Source: Candidatus Hydrogenedentota bacterium
GTDB lineage: Bacteria > Hydrogenedentota > Hydrogenedentia > Hydrogenedentales > CAITNO01
Reading direction: 5' to 3'
Assembly (NCBI GenBank): GCA_022710255.1
Contig: JAKLHG010000253.1
Location: forward strand, 1 to 6,123
Length of the DNA: 6,123 bases
The notes beneath the pieces are model-generated. The model did not search any database and had not been told where the DNA came from. It saw nothing but the letters and a program-made list of their open reading frames with translations. This document shows positions 5,211 through 6,123 of this stretch, piece after piece; positions within the stretch are counted from its first letter, which is position 1, and the number at the start of each line of letters is the position of its first letter. The translations under genes and the position numbers were made by a program.

Positions 5211-6123
5211 ATGAAACCAATTTCAGTGGTCAGGAGTACGGTGCCGATTGGCATTCTATTGGCCATGGCCGTCATCCCCCTGATTTCCGCGGCGAATTCG
5301 TCCACGGTAACCTATCAGGGCACCTTGCGGCAGCCTACCCATATCCCCATAGGCAACGGCGATTACGCCATGACCTTTTCCCTGTGGGATGCGGAAACGG
5401 CCGGTAACAGCCTGTGGACGGAAAGCCAGGCCGCCGTGCCGGTGCGCGAAGGGATGTTCTCGGTACAACTGGGTTCTAACACGGCGTTCGGTACGCTGTT
5501 TAACGCTAATGACGATATATGGATGGAGGTGACGGCGGATACCGGTGGTGGACCGGAAGTCTACGGACCGCGCATGCCTTTCACCAGCGTGCCGTATGCC
5601 CTCCACGCTGCCCATGCGGCTGCCGCCGACACGGCCGACAACGCGACCCACGCCGCCACGGCGGACAGCGCCACCACCGCTACCCATGCGACCACGGCGG
5701 ACAGTGCCACCACGGCCGCGAACGCCACCAACGCCGGAGACGCGGCGCGCCTGAACGGGCAGCTGCCGGCGTTTTATGCCCCAGCCAGTCATACCCACAA
5801 CGCCTCGGCCATTGTTTCGGGGACCCTTTCCACAGACCGGTACTCGGCCTATGCCGACTTGAGCGCGGAAGGCAAGATTGGTACCGGCAGCACGCAGGTA
5901 GCGGCGGGCAACCACAATCACGCCAATCTGCCGTGGTTCTGGGGATGGGCCGGCACAGAACTTTCCGGCACGAAAACCATAACCACGGGGGGCGGGCTCA
6001 GTATCGGCAATACGGGAACGGCCCTGGTCGCCCCGGTAGCAGGCTTTTATCTCGTTCATTATCGGCAGTTGTACCTGACTGCGGCTCCTGCCATCTATGT
6101 AAATATGTTGCACAACGGCGGGC
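5211..6123 (+). CDS. Secreted fibre-like protein with Ala/Asp-rich stalk, HxH motifs and probable C1q-like head (3' truncated by window edge)
   Basis: The frame is open from ATG at 5211 to the right edge, 304 residues seen. Residues 1-27 are a signal peptide (MKPISVVRST, hydrophobic stretch, I-S-A). Residues 34-131 form a beta domain common in exported proteins of environmental bacteria: TYQGTLRQ, GDYAMTFSLWDAE, LWTE, GMFSVQLGS, then FTSVPYALHA. Residues 132-179 are Ala/Thr/Asp-rich repeats. LNGQLPAFYAPASHTHNASAI (about 181-201, HTH at 194-196) and VAAGNHNHANL (230-240, HNH at 235-237) resemble phage tail-fibre and trimeric-adhesin segments. Residues from 241 on, notably APVAGFYLVHYRQLYL and YVNMLHNG, look like the start of a C1q/TNF-like jelly roll. 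A trimeric surface fibre or adhesin is inferred. The leader is bordered by the IS, so expression may be altered. Confidence 0.8.
   Translation, partial: MKPISVVRSTVPIGILLAMAVIPLISAANSSTVTYQGTLRQPTHIPIGNGDYAMTFSLWDAETAGNSLWTESQAAVPVREGMFSVQLGSNTAFGTLFNANDDIWMEVTADTGGGPEVYGPRMPFTSVPYALHAAHAAAADTADNATHAATADSATTATHATTADSATTAANATNAGDAARLNGQLPAFYAPASHTHNASAIVSGTLSTDRYSAYADLSAEGKIGTGSTQVAAGNHNHANLPWFWGWAGTELSGTKTITTGGGLSIGNTGTALVAPVAGFYLVHYRQLYLTAAPAIYVNMLHNGG
5604..5747 (+). repeat. Low-complexity Ala/Asp/Thr coding repeat (stalk)
   Basis: Residues 132-179 of the fibre-like protein repeat short A-D-x-A, A-T-x-A-T motifs. Two 12-residue (36-bp) units are clear, ATADSATTATHA then TTADSATTAANA, with the DNA core ACGGCGGACAG recurring at 5658 and 5694. 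Such stretches are common in extended, trimeric fibre shafts. Confidence 0.7.

Noticed and set aside
5256..6113. 285-codon - strand frame opposite the fibre-like gene
   Set aside because: Its product is Arg/Gly-rich with no motif, typical of antisense to GC-rich Ala/Thr coding DNA. The + strand has the ribosome binding site, signal peptide and recognisable domains.

Overview
The window looks like a piece of a bacterial chromosome with mid-range G+C, from a lineage rich in large secreted, repeat-bearing proteins. The DUF4838 glycoside-hydrolase-like protein, the exported array of slime-mould-type Cys/Asp repeats, the exported fibre-like protein and the IS1182-type insertion sequence would fit the PVC/Hydrogenedentes/Lentisphaerae-like part of the tree. 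That placement is inference from gene content; no marker gene is present.

Layout, left to right. (1) Positions 1-1391, + strand: the 3' part of a DUF4838 protein, open at the left edge, ending in a beta-rich mutarotase-like domain. (2) 1392-1558: a convergent intergenic gap filled by a striking inverted repeat, four 9-nt GGAC units facing four complementary units. (3) 1559-2875, - strand: a secreted protein with 14 tandem 23-25-residue Cys/Asp repeats (CTDC, Dictyostelium-repeat type) and a C-terminal EF-hand/dockerin-like tail. Its Shine-Dalgarno and a plausible sigma70-type promoter are visible. (4) 2977-3298: A+T-rich non-coding DNA with a candidate rightward promoter. (5) 3299-5112: an apparently complete IS1182-family insertion sequence of about 1.8 kb, with 12/13-matched terminal inverted repeats and a possible 4-bp AAAA target duplication. 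Its 507-residue DDE transposase on the - strand looks intact. (6) 5113-6123, + strand: a leader with repeats, then the 5' part of a secreted fibre-like gene, open at the right edge. That gene encodes a signal peptide, a beta domain, an Ala/Asp/Thr-rich stalk, tail-fibre-like HxH motifs and the beginning of a C1q/TNF-like head.

The most interesting structure is at the transposase start. A near-consensus promoter (TTGACA, 17 bp, TATACT) overlaps a 10-bp hairpin that holds the Shine-Dalgarno in its loop and the AUG in its 3' stem. The predicted start of transcription lies at the end of the hairpin's 5' arm. Only transcripts entering from outside the element could therefore form the hairpin, while the element's own mRNA would escape it. 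This resembles the protection against impinging transcription known for IS10 and IS50. The IS also appears to have landed between a candidate promoter and the fibre-like gene, and so may have disconnected the two.

The genes do not form a single pathway. The three host genes suggest a polysaccharide-active, heavily decorated cell surface; the IS is a passenger.
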